In this document: piece by piece, positions 10,355 to 22,100 of the stretch
Position numbering within the stretch: the first letter of the stretch is position 1
Layout of the letters: every line of letters begins with the position of its first letter
Origin: Clusia tigrina
Lineage: Eukaryota; Arthropoda; Insecta; Diptera; Clusiidae
Assembly (NCBI GenBank): GCA_920105625.2
Contig: OV050031.1
Coordinates: 227,092,194-227,156,193 of the forward strand
Direction: 5' to 3'
DNA length: 64,000 nucleotides
Notes under the pieces: generated by a model
What the model was told of the DNA's origin: nothing
Seen by the model: the letters and a program-made list of their open reading frames with translations, nothing else
The model's database searches: none
Made by a program: the position numbers and the translations under genes

Positions 10355-12070
10355 TATTGTGTAGGGGATTTAAAGCACCGCGACCTTTTGGTCTATTGTG
10401 CCCCCATCAAAGGTTCAAAATACATCTTTCAGTTCTATCCTCTGGATAAGCGTGATGACAAGTTTTGGCTCCAGAAGTTTCACGTCCCTGGCAGAGCCCT
10501 GGAAGAATCTCAAGTATTTACTGCGGGTATGCTAGAGAGCCGGACATTGTGTCAGCACATACAAAGACGTCACCTCTTCCTCCATACAGTATCTGCAGGA
10601 GCTTTCCGAGGTGACTCGCATCCTCACCACATGTGAGATTATTCTTAGAGAGATTGATGAGTAGGTACTAGGTAGGTAGGTAGGAGTGGCCGCCTGGTTT
10701 GCCAAAAGCACACTAGAGCACACATAATGGCCCATTGTAATACCACGGTGAGGCGCCGTTCAAGCACTGACGAAAAAGTTCTCTTACTTGGGATGGTGAT
10801 AGTCAACGTAAGGACAGCGCCGAGATTGATGAGCGATTCGAATCTTTTTATGTGGTATATCCCTAGCAGACTCCTTGATACCCTTAGGTCTGGTGTGTTA
10901 ACCCAGCGGTTGTGCCTATGGTGTCCCTCAACGGTCCTAAGCTGGTTGAACAGCTTGCCCTTGCTTACACCACAGAAGGGTTCTGGGCCAATAAAGGGTG
11001 TTGCAGCCCCCTTCCTTGCAAGTTCTTCGGCAATCTCGTTCCTTTCTGTGCCAGTATGTCCTGGAATCCATAGAATGGTAACTTTATTGCGTGAGCCCAG
11101 AGCATTAAGTTTTTTATGCACTCCCATACCAGTTTCGAATTTACCTGATAAGAGGCAAGTGCCCCCCTAATGGCCGCTTGACTATCCGATAAGATGGCTC
11201 GTAACCTTTTTCAATGTTGAAATGTGCACTTCTCTCAATAGCGTGGATTTCCGCCTGGAAGAGGCCAGTATAATTACCTAGGGATTCTTAGTATTTGTAA
11301 CTAGGTCCAAATACCCCCGCGTCGGAACCCTCTTCTGTGAGAGACCCGTCGGTATACCAGGTGATCGGGGACAGATCTAATCTGTAGGTTTCGCTGAGAC
11401 CTCTCCATGGGTTTTTGTAGCTCCACTCTGTTTTAAACAACTTATTGAAGCTGTAGCGCGTGCTTGTAAAGCCCTTCGGTATACAGATATCTGGAATGCC
11501 CTTTGATAATGTTTCGACCATCTGACTTCCGATGAAACTTTCAGGCCCGTTTACTGCCCTCGTCATTCTATACAGAGCCCTCTGCTCTTGTGTTTCCACA
11601 AATATGTGCAAGGGTGTAAGTTCCAGTTCAGGGCGGCTGTAGAACAGGTTCTCGTAGTCCCAATTATACAGACGCCAGCAAGCCTTTGCACCTTAGCTAG
11701 TGCTTGCGCAAAGTTAGTTGTCTTGCTTTCTTAGCCCAGAGAACCGCTCCATAAGTGGAGATGATGAAGATGAGGTACATCCATCGCAGGATCTTGGGAT
11801 TGCATCCCAAATTTTTCCCCACGATTTATCTGCATATCATGAGAGATCTTTTCGCTCTACTGATTGTCTCATTGATGTGAGACCTCCATGATAGTTTTCT
11901 ATCTAAGATGATACCTAGAAATTTTATTTCAGAATTCACATTGATCTCCACTTCATTTAGTAACGAATACGAATTCCACGAATCGAAGAGTACAAATTGG
12001 GAGTATTGGCTTCACTAAGTCTGTTAATTATCAGAGTCAGCTCGGGAAACAGACACAGACAGAGAGAGGC
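10355..12070 (-). mobile_element. R1/LOA-like non-LTR retrotransposon, 3' half, with a nested insertion
   Basis: Reading the minus strand: an RT C-terminal motif KFLGIILDRKLSW lies at 11881-11930, followed by the RNase H domain with its four catalytic positions in order. These are WYTDGS (11342-11359), QAEIHAIE (11233-11256), LSDSQAAIRG (about 11165-11192) and WIPGHTGTERNE (about 11035-11070). After this come ELARKGAA and a zinc-binding-like block CRYCMEEEVTSL with a late Cys near 10545-10600, then a 3' untranslated region that ends near gtaggggatttaaagcacc on the plus strand. Stops and frameshifts split the reading. The 5' half of ORF2, including the endonuclease, is missing. A 160-bp insertion (10662-10821) interrupts the C-terminal part. 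RT plus RNase H is typical of R1, LOA and I clades; I cannot choose among them. Confidence 0.88.
10650..10833 (-). mobile_element. Nested 160-bp retroelement 3'-tail insertion with perfect 12-bp target-site duplication
   Basis: The duplicated target gagattgatgag occurs at 10650-10661 and 10822-10833. The 160 bases between them are absent from the sister copy at 25.8-26.4 kb, where the same coding sequence is uninterrupted. Read on the minus strand, the insert ends in CTAC tandem units, so it is a 5'-truncated 3' end. It matches the insertion at 25639-25747 over about 105 bases (cagtgcttgaacggcgcc, cacaatgggcc, ttttggcaaac). Confidence 0.93.
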
Positions 12071-12210
12071 AAGGTAGGCAGGTAGGTTGGGCAGCCGCAT
12101 CACCAATAAACCAGTGATGCCACTTAGACCACCAGTTGGGTCCGTTGTGAGCCGCGGATGCGAGGCATGGCTACGCTTCCCCCTCCAGATTGAGCCAACC
12201 TGAACCTATT
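12071..12210 (-). mobile_element. Short retroelement 3'-tail copy, same family as 28130-28248
   Basis: The segment shares gcagccgcatcaccaataaa, ccagtgatgccacttagacc and gcgaggcatggctacgcttc with 28130-28248. Read on the minus strand it ends in CCTAC/CCTGC-type units, as expected for a retroelement 3' end. It carries nine extra bases (gggtccgtt) that the other copy lacks. It lies at the 5' edge of the truncated element on its left. I could not see a clear target-site duplication. Confidence 0.75.
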
Positions 12211-12533
12211 ATAAAGCGTAAGTATAAGTAAGTAAGATTCGTTAACATCTCAGCTATATTCTTACACCCGTTGAAACGTCCTACGCTGGTCACAAACTTT
12301 CGGCCGCTGTTAATATTGATATCAGTCAAATCTGTGTGATAGGTATCCTTCCAGATGTATCTTTCCTCTCTTACGGACATCGGTATAAGTACAGGTTATG
12401 TACAACTTAATCCTTTTAATTAGGGAAGATCCATGACGGGAAGAAAACATTTCTACAACATTTCCTTTATAATTCGAAATAGTTGAAAGAGTCCAAATAC
12501 AAATTTTGTATTGGGTGTTCTATTCTAAGCGAT
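12211..12533. other. AT-rich sequence between repeats
   Basis: A 69-codon minus-strand frame begins near 12380 but has no recognisable domain. The taagtaagtaag stretch at about 12219-12236 looks like a short tandem tail. Confidence 0.4.
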
Positions 12534-12744
12534 TATATCTTACACCATAATTAATATATTATTAATTAATTATATATTAGGGGTGTGGCAATAAGTACTA
12601 GATACTGAGGCCTTCGACTCGAAGAGAAACGATTTTTTAGAAAGAAGCTTTGTTGAGACCAAGCCCGAGGCAGGATTTGAACCTGCGACCTGACCCTCTG
12701 AGTGTGAGTCTAGCATGCTTGCCACAAGACGACAGAGGGCGGCT
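12534..12744 (-). mobile_element. tRNA-derived SINE, copy 1
   Basis: Read on the minus strand, the head begins agccgccctctgtcgtc and carries a tRNA-like promoter: a degraded A box near 12721-12736 and the B box GGTTCAAATCC at 12673-12683. A tRNA-unrelated body follows (tttctcttcgagtcgaag) and then an AT-rich 3' end through attatggtgtaagatata. The same order is found in the copies at 32989-33172 and 55794-55953. A true tRNA gene is excluded because the acceptor stem does not pair and the body continues for over 100 bases. Confidence 0.88.
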
Positions 12745-13584
12745 AATTATGGGATGTTAACTCATTATAACTGAACTATTTCCAACCCGTGAGTAAGACA
12801 ACTTCGAGAATGGATATTTTTGAGTCGGAAAAATGTGTGAAATGAAGCGAAATACCCAATGCCCATTGAGATGAAAAGTAGACGAACTTAAGATCAACCC
12901 CCTTCAAACCTGGTTTAACGAGCTAAAACTGGTCATGAATTTTAACCCCCTATTTGGTTGGTTGGTTGATTCCAACCCCCTATTTGACTACTAAAGAACT
13001 ATAAACCTAAACGCAGAGTTACAAAAGTCGAAGGGAATTTGGAGCAAAACGCGCAATAGAAAGTGATCAAAGTATGTTTCAGAAGAAACCTGGAATAAAC
13101 CCACAGTCTGAGGTCTGTTTGGAAATTTGAAACTGAAATGTGTGAATAACCCAGACGTATATAAATAAACTCGTATACGAGTGGTTTGGCCGGCAACACT
13201 TGTTTTAATATTTCTGGCGAATTGCGTGGTTTCGCCAAAAATAGTTATATTTACGTCCATGTCATTAAAATTTGCAAGACGCGGCTCCAACTCCAACTTA
13301 AATTATGACAGAGCAATACAAATTTATAAACTTACTGAGGGGGCACAGAGACTGATTCTTATCAGCCGAGGTAAATGAAGTAACAATAAATTGAACCTTT
13401 TTATAAACGACATGCCCAAATTTCACTGAAATGGAGACGCCAAGAACAACAACAAGGTATCGACTGCGTCTCCAAGTCCCGACGCGATTAAAATAAAAAA
13501 AACACGATTCCCCGAGAACGTATTTTAGCAAATAAACCAATCAATCATCAATTGATTTAGAAGTCAGCGGGTTGTGGAGCTACG
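12745..13584. other. AT-rich island sequence, no gene recognised
   Basis: A 20-base motif around 12949 (ttaaccccctatttggttgg) is partly repeated at 12970 (ccaaccccctatttgac). Short open frames on both strands near 12990-13540 have no recognisable domain. Confidence 0.4.
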
Positions 13585-13652
13585 GTGACACACTACATTA
13601 CCATGATACACTACACTACGATGATACACTACACTACGATGATACACTACAG
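13585..13652. repeat. 18-bp tandem repeat (atgatacactacactacg), about 3.7 units
   Basis: Two perfect units lie at 13603-13620 and 13621-13638. A partial unit ends at 13652, and a diverged unit precedes them. Confidence 0.9.
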
Positions 13653-14100
13653 GGTATTTGGAACGTTCAAAAACTACTCAGTAGCTTTCCAAACTTAGTC
13701 AACTAAGTCGACCCAGCCACTGCCTGCGAAGCATGATATGAGGAACCTTCCAAATTTACCTACGATAACTATCTAGAGCCTCCGAACCAGTTCACTTCGC
13801 TTAAAGCATCAATATTGAACTCTCTTTTCTATATGTTTTGCATGCACTATGAGGAATATCACTAAATCTATATATATCTATAAACATATATATCTAAAGT
13901 ATATCTAAAAATGTACACACCAGGAAAGGGGGAAGATGTTATATTCAGAGAAATGTTCAAAAGCTCTTCCAATACTCGAATGAAATAGATCCGCCCATGG
14001 CCTGTGCTTATCCATCACTTTTCCATGCCCTCATTTCTACTTGAAATACTATTCTACTCATCCGTATTTAAAAACATAAACGGTCAGGAAGTGGGTGTGC
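13653..14100. other. AT-rich island edge, no gene recognised
   Basis: A tatatctata-rich stretch lies near 13868-13910. No frame, terminal repeat or domain is visible. Confidence 0.4.
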
Positions 14101-14621
14101 CCAAGAAACAAATCCGAAATCCACCGCCTTTGCCTGCAGCATAAGAATGACACCTGGAAAAGTCCACAAGTGTCCACCGCGGAGTGAAAAGTTTGACAAT
14201 ATAATGACTTAATTGTTATCCCCCATTTCGCTGCTGCATTCGCCAGCCTCCATTCGGCATGGCTGCGTCAGCACCTTTTCAATTCGTGCGCATTCCTTGC
14301 TTTATTCACTGGCACCAGAGCCAGAGCCAGAGCCACGAGTACGTGTTCCTACGGTACCTTTTTTCAAAGTCAACAAATGAAAGTAAAAGTAACCAATTAA
14401 GTGGCTGCCCTGCTTTGCGCTGCGCTGCGCCACTCAACGGAGTCATGCCAAAATCGCAACTCGGCAATGCTCTGCGAGGGGTGGTGGTGGGCGTTGGGCG
14501 GTGGGCGCCCATGCAGAGTTTGCTGCTCAAATATTATGCGAACGCAAATATTTTTATTTAGTAAATGTCATTTATTATTTATGTTTATTCGAGCACTTAT
14601 CTAGCGCTGCTTAACAACTTT

Positions 14622-14697
14622 ACCCAGTGAGCCAGTGAGCGAGTGAGCGAGTGAGCGGGCGAGCCGGCGAGCGGGTGAGCGGGTGAGTGAGTGAGCG
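14622..14697. repeat. GAGT/GAGC tetranucleotide array
   Basis: Units gagt, gagc and gcgg alternate over about 75 bases. The strand complement reads as CTCA/CTCG. Such arrays are common in fly noncoding DNA and often change length between individuals. Confidence 0.9.
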
Positions 14698-15654
14698 CCT
14701 GTGTGCTGTTGCAACACCAACATCACCACCATCACCATCGCCGAATCCAATCCAACAGGCAGGCTGGCAAGGCAGAATGAAATGGAGCAAACAGTCAACT
14801 TCAGCATCGGCATCCACAGCCGCAGCCACATCCACATCCACAGCCACATCCACATCGAATCGAAATCGAAATGGCTGGCATCGCATAAAGCAAAAGCAAC
14901 AACAACAGCGCAGAAAACAAAAACAGAAACGAGAACACGCTGAAACGTTTAATGTAAAGCAGAGCAGCGTGGTGGCAAGGTGCCATCGACACCGCTCATC
15001 GGCCGCCCGGCGACACCCACCACCAGCGACAAGGAATAAATTTAAACTCAAACTAAACTGCGAGTAAATAGGATACAAAAGGGCAAATAAAAGTGGAAAA
15101 TAAAAAACAATACGAGTACTCAGTGGCAAATACCACTCAATGCTAAGAAGGAGCCAACAACAACAACAGCGGCAACAACAAGAACAACAGCAGCGGCGGC
15201 GGCAACAATGAGCAGCAGCAAAGCAAGCAAACGCTTGAGCAGAGTACACAAGAAGCGTCTAGCGCGCGTCTGCCAAGTGAAAAGTGGCAGCCAGCTTGAG
15301 CCAGCGGAGCTTGGCAGATGGCGAGGAGTGCTGGAGAGGAGTGGAGCACGGTGAGGAGCGGGCGATTACGTTTGCGATTGTTTCGCAATCGATTTCGCTG
15401 CGATTTGAAAGTTATGAGCACGCCGCCGGAATGCACACTCCTGTGGAGACGGAGATGGAGGGAAGGGAAGGGACTTGAAGCTGCCATACTCTCAACCAAA
15501 AGAACTGCAGCGGCAGTGTCCTTGCTCCGAGCTCATGTGGAGTGCTGCTCGTATGCAGCAACAGCGGCAATTCCCAGCTCCCAGCTCCCAGCTCCCAGCT
15601 CTCTTCGCCATTAGCAGTGTTTGTAATGTGTGGTGCTATTATTGTTGCTGCTTC

Positions 15655-15691
<37 letters not shown>

Positions 15692-15692
15692 G
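15655..15692. repeat. GTT trinucleotide microsatellite
   Basis: About twelve uninterrupted gtt units follow a ctgcttctgttg lead-in. Confidence 0.95.
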
Positions 15693-17560
15693 GAGTTGTA
15701 CAACCGTTCTATTTTTATGCTGCTCTTTTATTTTTATTGTGATTATTGTTATTAGTCGTGCAAACAAATTGGTAAATAATAAATATTTTTCAGTTAAATA
15801 TTGTTAGTACGACTTTTCATGCCTTGCCACTGGTGGAAGGAAGTATGGCGGGGCACGAGCCACCATCGACGAGCTGTGAACAACGGCGCTGTGCTCTGTG
15901 TTGTGTGCTGTGTTAGGGAGCAGCTCGGTTGATTTGGAGGGCAGCTATTGGCAGAGCGTTTATCGAGAGCTGAGTAAGCAACCTACCGTGGGGAAATTGG
16001 GAGCTGTGCCGCGCCATGCCACGGCACGCCGGGAAGTGGTTGATTTGTATTTGCCTGCGACAAACGAAGCATGTAGATAAACACGGGTAGAACATCGCCC
16101 GCCTCCCACGCACACTGCCTACAGCTGGGAGAGTGCTGGTACAATTTGGCACAGCGCGCGGAGCAAGTGAGCAGCTTCCACAACGTCGTCACGCTGTTGA
16201 CCTAACAATTTCCATAAGGAAGAAGATCATCATAATGTTGACAATGCCGGCTGAAACTGAAAGTGCAAAAATGTCTCATAAGAAAAGAAAACACACGCAT
16301 ACACCGACACACAGGCACACACAGTTACACAGCCTCCCAGGCACACAAACAGACAGCCAGACAGACACATACACTGACAGCCCAGTTGGTAGTAAGACAC
16401 ATGCAGGTGAAGAAGGAAGGCAACCGTAAAAGGAAAATGGCGACGAGCACCAAATAAACAAATCCACACAGGAGCGCTTGCAAATCGAAGCAGGCGGCCG
16501 GGTGGATGCGGGATTAGTTAGTTGCCGGCAAGGGGGTGAGCGGGAGGCAGCTAACGGTATGCCGTGTCGTGTCGAGAACGGCAAAGAATGAACTCATTGG
16601 CAACGTTTGTTTATTTGCCAGGATATTTGATTTGTAAGCGAGTGAATGAGTGCGCCTGCAAGTGTGTCTGTGTTTGTGACAACGAGTTTATGCGAATATG
16701 TGTGTCCTTGTGGCAGGAAAGTACTTTCACTTATGAAGCTTTTAAAATGTCTGCTTCAAACGCCGCCGCCGCTCACGGCTCAACTGAAGCTGATCGGCCT
16801 TAGTGGTGGAGGCCGCATGATTTCTGTGGTCTGCTGGCGGCCATTTTCTGCGGTTCCCAGCACCAAGTGTCGAAATTCCCCATAATGCATGTTTCGTGTT
16901 CGCTCATGGCCGCTTTCCGAGAATCAATCTTAAAATGTCGCTGGCGTTCCTCGCTCGTCGCTGCTCACTTGGCCGTCCATCCCCATGACCACTCCCAGCA
17001 GCCAGCTCATGGTATTGATGCGCTACGTTTACGTTTCCCTTTTGTTTTTGTTTTGTTCTTGTGTGTTGTTGTGTGTCCGTGTTGTTGTGCTGGTGTTGTT
17101 GGTGTTGGTGTTGTTGCCGTTGTTGAGTGTGTCTGCCGCTTTTTCGTTGCTTTGTGTTTGCTCGCCACAAACAAGCGTAAATGGATAATTCATGACTTAA
17201 TACCCGGGAAATGTTATATTTGCGCTTTGTTAATATTTTGAGATTGGATTCGGCTAAAATTACCTGATATTTTTATTTACTATTCACGGCTTGGTACGCG
17301 CGCATTTTAGTGGCAAGCGGGCGCGTTGAGTTGCATAAGCATAAATTAAGCATTTGATGCCTGAGCTGAGCTGCTTGGGTCTTGTTTGCACTTACATGTG
17401 AGTGGAGTGCGTGGAAGCAGCAGCAGGTACCCCAGCACTTAGTAATGAATTCCGTTGCAAACTTGCACAGGAAACGAAATTTGTGTTTTGGGGTTAGCTG
17501 GCGAAGAAGACCCCGACGTTTGATGCGCAGCATGCTCGGTTAAGCAAAATGGCAGCCATA

Positions 17561-18024
17561 TCCACAGTTGCGGCATCAATGCGGACAAGGAATGATAACG
17601 GGGTCGAAAAGGATATCAAAATTAGTAAAGCAAGTTGACAATGAGGCATGTTACAATACACTTTGTCGGATCGAAAGTAGTAGGTTTAAAGCACAAACCC
17701 CATTCCCGAGAGTTTGTAAAGTTGAAACAAAAGATGGAAGTATGTTGTGTTCCTTGGCTTCAAACTTTGTTAAATTATTCAATGAAGTTGTGATTCATTG
17801 CCTGAAGTAAGCAGTTTAGTGAGAATCGACACCGTATTGAAAGCGGGTTTCTTAGTAGGTAGAGTAGGTAGGTTTAGGTAGTGTTTAAACTAAATTCAAC
17901 AACGGCTCTTGTACCGAGTTGTTGGTAAAGTTGAAAACAGGCAGATAAACCTTGGTGTCGTTATAGTTAGACCTAATGTCAACAGCTTCTTCGGTTTAGG
18001 GGTCGCCAGAAAAGGCACTCTTGG
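17561..18024. other. AT-rich island sequence, no gene recognised
   Basis: The plus-strand frame 17568-17810 encodes an unremarkable 80-residue peptide. The stretch taggtagagtaggtaggtttagg near 17852-17876 resembles the minus-strand 3' tails of the retroelements in this window (TAGG units), so it may mark another truncated insertion. I found no coding relic beside it. Confidence 0.4.
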
Positions 18025-18214
18025 GCCATGATTGACTCTTTGTGATGCCGTATGTCCATGCAAGTCCAATTCCTTTCATAGGTCCAACCATGTGGAGCTT
18101 CTTATGAAGCAGTTGATGGAGCCATGATTGACTCTTTGTGATGCCGCATGAGACACAAGTCCAATCCCTTTCATAGGTCCAACCATTTGAGCTTCTTATG
18201 AAGCAGTTGATGGA
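18025..18214. repeat. 96-bp tandem duplication
   Basis: Copies start at 18025 and 18121, each with gccatgattgactctttgtg, then ttcataggtccaaccat, then cttatgaagcagttgatgga. They are about 90 percent identical. Confidence 0.95.
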
Positions 18215-19100
18215 CCTTATTTTCTTATATGGAATACCTCCCAAAAGAGTTCAAAGTAGACACCCAGGAATGTGAGCCTCATTAATAACGCACACGTTTC
18301 TTTACATTATTTATTAGAAGTAAGCAAAGTAGTTCTTCAAAGTCCTCAATTATCCTCAATCTATCTGAGGACTCAGTTTTCCTCAATCTATCTGAATATA
18401 AATATTGATGTTGTTCACTTGAAAAGCGTGTTCCGGACGAGGCACTTCTTCAACAAAGTTTCATAACTAGCTCCTACGGTATGCGAAACTTGGCCACAGA
18501 GGGAGGTTTAAGTTTCCTTTCTCTGTGTTCTCTGCCGTAGAGTACCCATTTTATCTGCTTTCATATTTATCCATTTCACTAAATTCAATGAAATGACATT
18601 TGATATTTAGCACTTAAACTCCACGACGATGGACCCACTGTGTCCAACGATCACATCACGAATCCACCCTCCACTGGGTGATGTCTAAATTGTCGTATAC
18701 AAATATCCACGAAGACCTTAACTTCCAAATGATCGCCTTAGATATCCATCTGCAGACTCCACTCACTGAAGCATCCAAGCAGTCGTAGCGTTATTTTACC
18801 TGACTGGGGCAAACTGGCTATGGTTGAATGGGTGAATTACATGATCAGGTACAAAGCAAATGTATGAAAATAATAGAAGTGTTCGTTCTTTATTTGATTG
18901 GAATAATCATTGGACTTCTTGTTCTCTAGAATGTGTTTCTATTCCTCCACCATTTCAACCAACTCCAGCTCTTCTTTCTTCCCAAAATTTGTCTTTGAAA
19001 TTACTGAGAAAACTCCCTGACCTAAAAAACTCATGGCCACACAGTACTTTAAATGTTGGTGGATTGGTTTCGGAGCTATCAGACTGAATTCTGCCTAGTC
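18215..19100. other. AT-rich island sequence, no gene recognised
   Basis: A 16-base motif tcctcaatctatctga occurs twice close together (near 18354 and 18381). An imperfect palindrome cacagaggg...ctctgtg lies near 18495-18526. No recognisable domain is present. Confidence 0.4.
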
Positions 19101-22100
19101 AAGTCATGCCGTGAACAACTGATTAGATTTACTTATGAACGAACGCCACCTTTGGAGACACCTCACGCCCCGAGTGAGTCACACCACTTTTCCCTGCTCG
19201 ATCTATTTGGAGTGGAGGCACTTCTGATCGACTGGAAATGCGCATTTGCCTAAGCGTCTGCCGGACAAGGCGCAATTTAGGTTTCTCTAAAATTGCTTTT
19301 ACGCGCCTATGAAGGCAGGTAATAATTCCGTAGAATGAAGTGAGAAGGCTGAACAATTTTTTATGGGTTTATTTTCCTGGAAAATTATTACAAGCGAATG
19401 CATTTTTTATTTATTAAATGACAGCGAAGGAGCCCACAGCCGCTGCCTTATCACGATTATAGTTTGATAAGCGGGTTTTTGCGCGCTCCGTGCTACAGAA
19501 AGAGAACGAAGTGCCCGATAGCGCAGCAGAGCACCAGTACCAGTGTCAGCACCAGTATCGCCAGCAGTGCCTGTGCCTGTGCCCGGACCCTAGCCAAGAG
19601 CTGTGTCATGGCAGGGAAGCAGCTACGGGCGAACTTAAGAAGACAGGAAGACGATAGCCGCCTTAATTACGTGTATATCTTATCTTATCGGGCTGCAGAA
19701 ATGCAAATAGTAAAAGATCAGCACAAAGACAACAACAACAATAACAAGCGCGGTAACAGCACCACCACCAACAACAACAATAATAATGACAAAATTATTA
19801 TTACTCTACTGCAGCGATAAGCGGGCTACGAGCGTACAGCAGCGTCACCGCCTGCGTCTTCGCCGTCGCTCCGTTCTGTCTTGTGAGCGTAGCGTTTGGC
19901 AAATAAACAGTGAATTCCTGGGGCGATAAGCGACTCAGCTTGCATCTGACACTGTGTACTTATTGGTACTTGCAAGCAGTGGCGGATTCACTACGAGGCA
20001 GCAGAGGCTCCAGACTATATCGAGGTAGCAACTGAGGAATACTGCACAGATATTTTATGCGCTGGAATCACTGATTATTCCTATATCGTCCTCTATCTAC
20101 GGCGATTAGGGCGGCAATTCCTTTGACTCCTAACGACGCCTTGAGACGGTATGAATCCGCCTCTGCCCGCCTACAAGAGAGTTGCGAGCTGCTATCGCCT
20201 GGGATGAGCAAACAGCAGCGACAAAATCAGCGCTTGAGCGACAAATCGGCGCTGGCAATTTTACATAGCTCCGATAAGACTTCAAAATGGCGCCGATAAG
20301 CAACCGCAGCAGCACGAAGAACGCTGAAAGCGACGACAGCGCCAGCGACTTCAGCAAGGGCGGCTGTGCCGAGTTTTATGCGTTTTAATTTGCTGCTAAT
20401 TGAGGGCACCGCTTGGCGATGCTCCGCGTCTACAAATGTAACAGAATGGACACCCCAACCCGCCATACTGCTGTGGGGGTTTAATATGCATTTGGGTCTT
20501 GCCGCTTGCTGTTAATTAAGAGCAGGCCTTAAGCAAACGCACTGCACTGCCTTATCTTAATCACTTGATCAGCACACAACATTTGTAAATTTACTTGTGC
20601 GAGTATTTAATCAAACTTGCGATGCCCCCGATGCCCCTTCCACAGCACACAACGCCCACCCAGCAGGCTGCCTGCAGTCACTTGCATGCGGGTGGCACCA
20701 AATCGATTAAGCAAGAGTAGAGAGCACAGGACGGCGTGGCAGTGGCCGAGGTCCCCGTGGTGCGAGTAGCAACCAGCTCCAAAGTTCCAAACGAACTCAC
20801 TCATATTTAAGTGGCAACAATGCGCGGAGTCAGCGCCACACGGGCCGATGGTGCTGTTGTTGGTGTTGTTGCTGCCTGTCAGCCCAAATGTGTGTCCTTA
20901 TGACATTTTGATGATGACGGACGCTATTTACTCTAGTTAAAAGCCGAGTGCTGTTGTCAATAAAAACTACAACAACAGCGTTGGCAGCAGCAGCAGTGGC
21001 AGTGGCAGTGGCAGCAGTAACAGGAACAGCAGCGACAACAATAACCACAACTTCAGAGCAGCACACTCACTCAGGCGAAGCGGCGCATGTCCTGCCTGAG
21101 CGCCTGCCTCCCTGTCGGCCAGTCGGACAGTCCATCACTCTATTAAGCGGCGATGCAATCAAGCATTTCGCAGCGAATGGGCGAACGAGCGAACGAGCGC
21201 ACCAGAGCAATAAGTCGCTGTATCGTGGTCAATATACGTTGATTACGTACACCCTCGCCTGCCAGCCCGCCCCGCTCAGCCACTCAGCCACTCAGCCAGG
21301 CAGCCAGGCAGCCAGGCAGCCAGTCAGCCACACTCAGCGCAATTCGGCATTTCAGCATTTCATAGCCGGGCAACGTTTTATTTTTCTCGGATCAATATTA
21401 GTAATTTGAATTATTCAGAAGACAAATATGAAGCTTTAATGGCCAAACAGCCGCACCACACACCACACGCTAGCAGGCCAGGCCGTGGCCCGGGCCAGCG
21501 AGTGGGCCAAGTGAACCGAACGCTCCCAGCCACACACGCACCCATGCGCGCATATGAGCGCACCTGCACTCGAATCAAGAACGGGCCATACACGAAAATG
21601 CCCCCGCGATGGTGGGGAATCGATATTTGCGCATATCGCGCAATTTAATGTGCGGCGGACGGCTGGGAGGGAGGGCTCTGCAGTGGCAGGTCTTGCTGCC
21701 GCTGCTCATGATGATGGCGAAGTCCTGCTGCCCCGTGTAATGCGTGTAAAATTTGTGGAATTTTGTTAATTTTTCGCTTTTTGTTTATGCATTTTCCTTT
21801 TCTTTGCTTTGGTTTTTGTTGAAGGTCCACATTCACGCCCACACCCACACACACCCACACACATTCGCACAGAATTGCATGCAACACTCACAGCCTGGGC
21901 TGGAGCTCGAGTATTTTGTGCATGCAGCAGTGGCGCAGGTAGGTAAATACACGCCAATTTAATTCGTGTTGCTGCGTCGCAGATTGCGAGTCAATGTTTG
22001 ACTTTTGCTCTGATTGATTGCACAATAACTCCGCGAGCTAACAAGCTGGCGAATCGCGCGGTGCACTGAAGCGGCTGAGCGAGCGAGGCATTTCGGCAGC

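Larger units (their letters stand above)
14101..17560. other. Unique GC-richer block with many low-complexity runs
   Basis: The block holds a GAGT/GAGC array (14622-14697), cacatccacag-type repeats (14817-14860), CAA/CAG runs (15159-15230), four cccagct units (about 15572-15600), a GTT run (15655-15692), a CA-rich stretch (16290-16390) and GTT/TTG-rich DNA (17040-17130). Long minus-strand frames (for example 14620-15249) are rich in Cys, Leu and Phe because they read through these repeats. I do not accept any as a gene. Confidence 0.5.
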
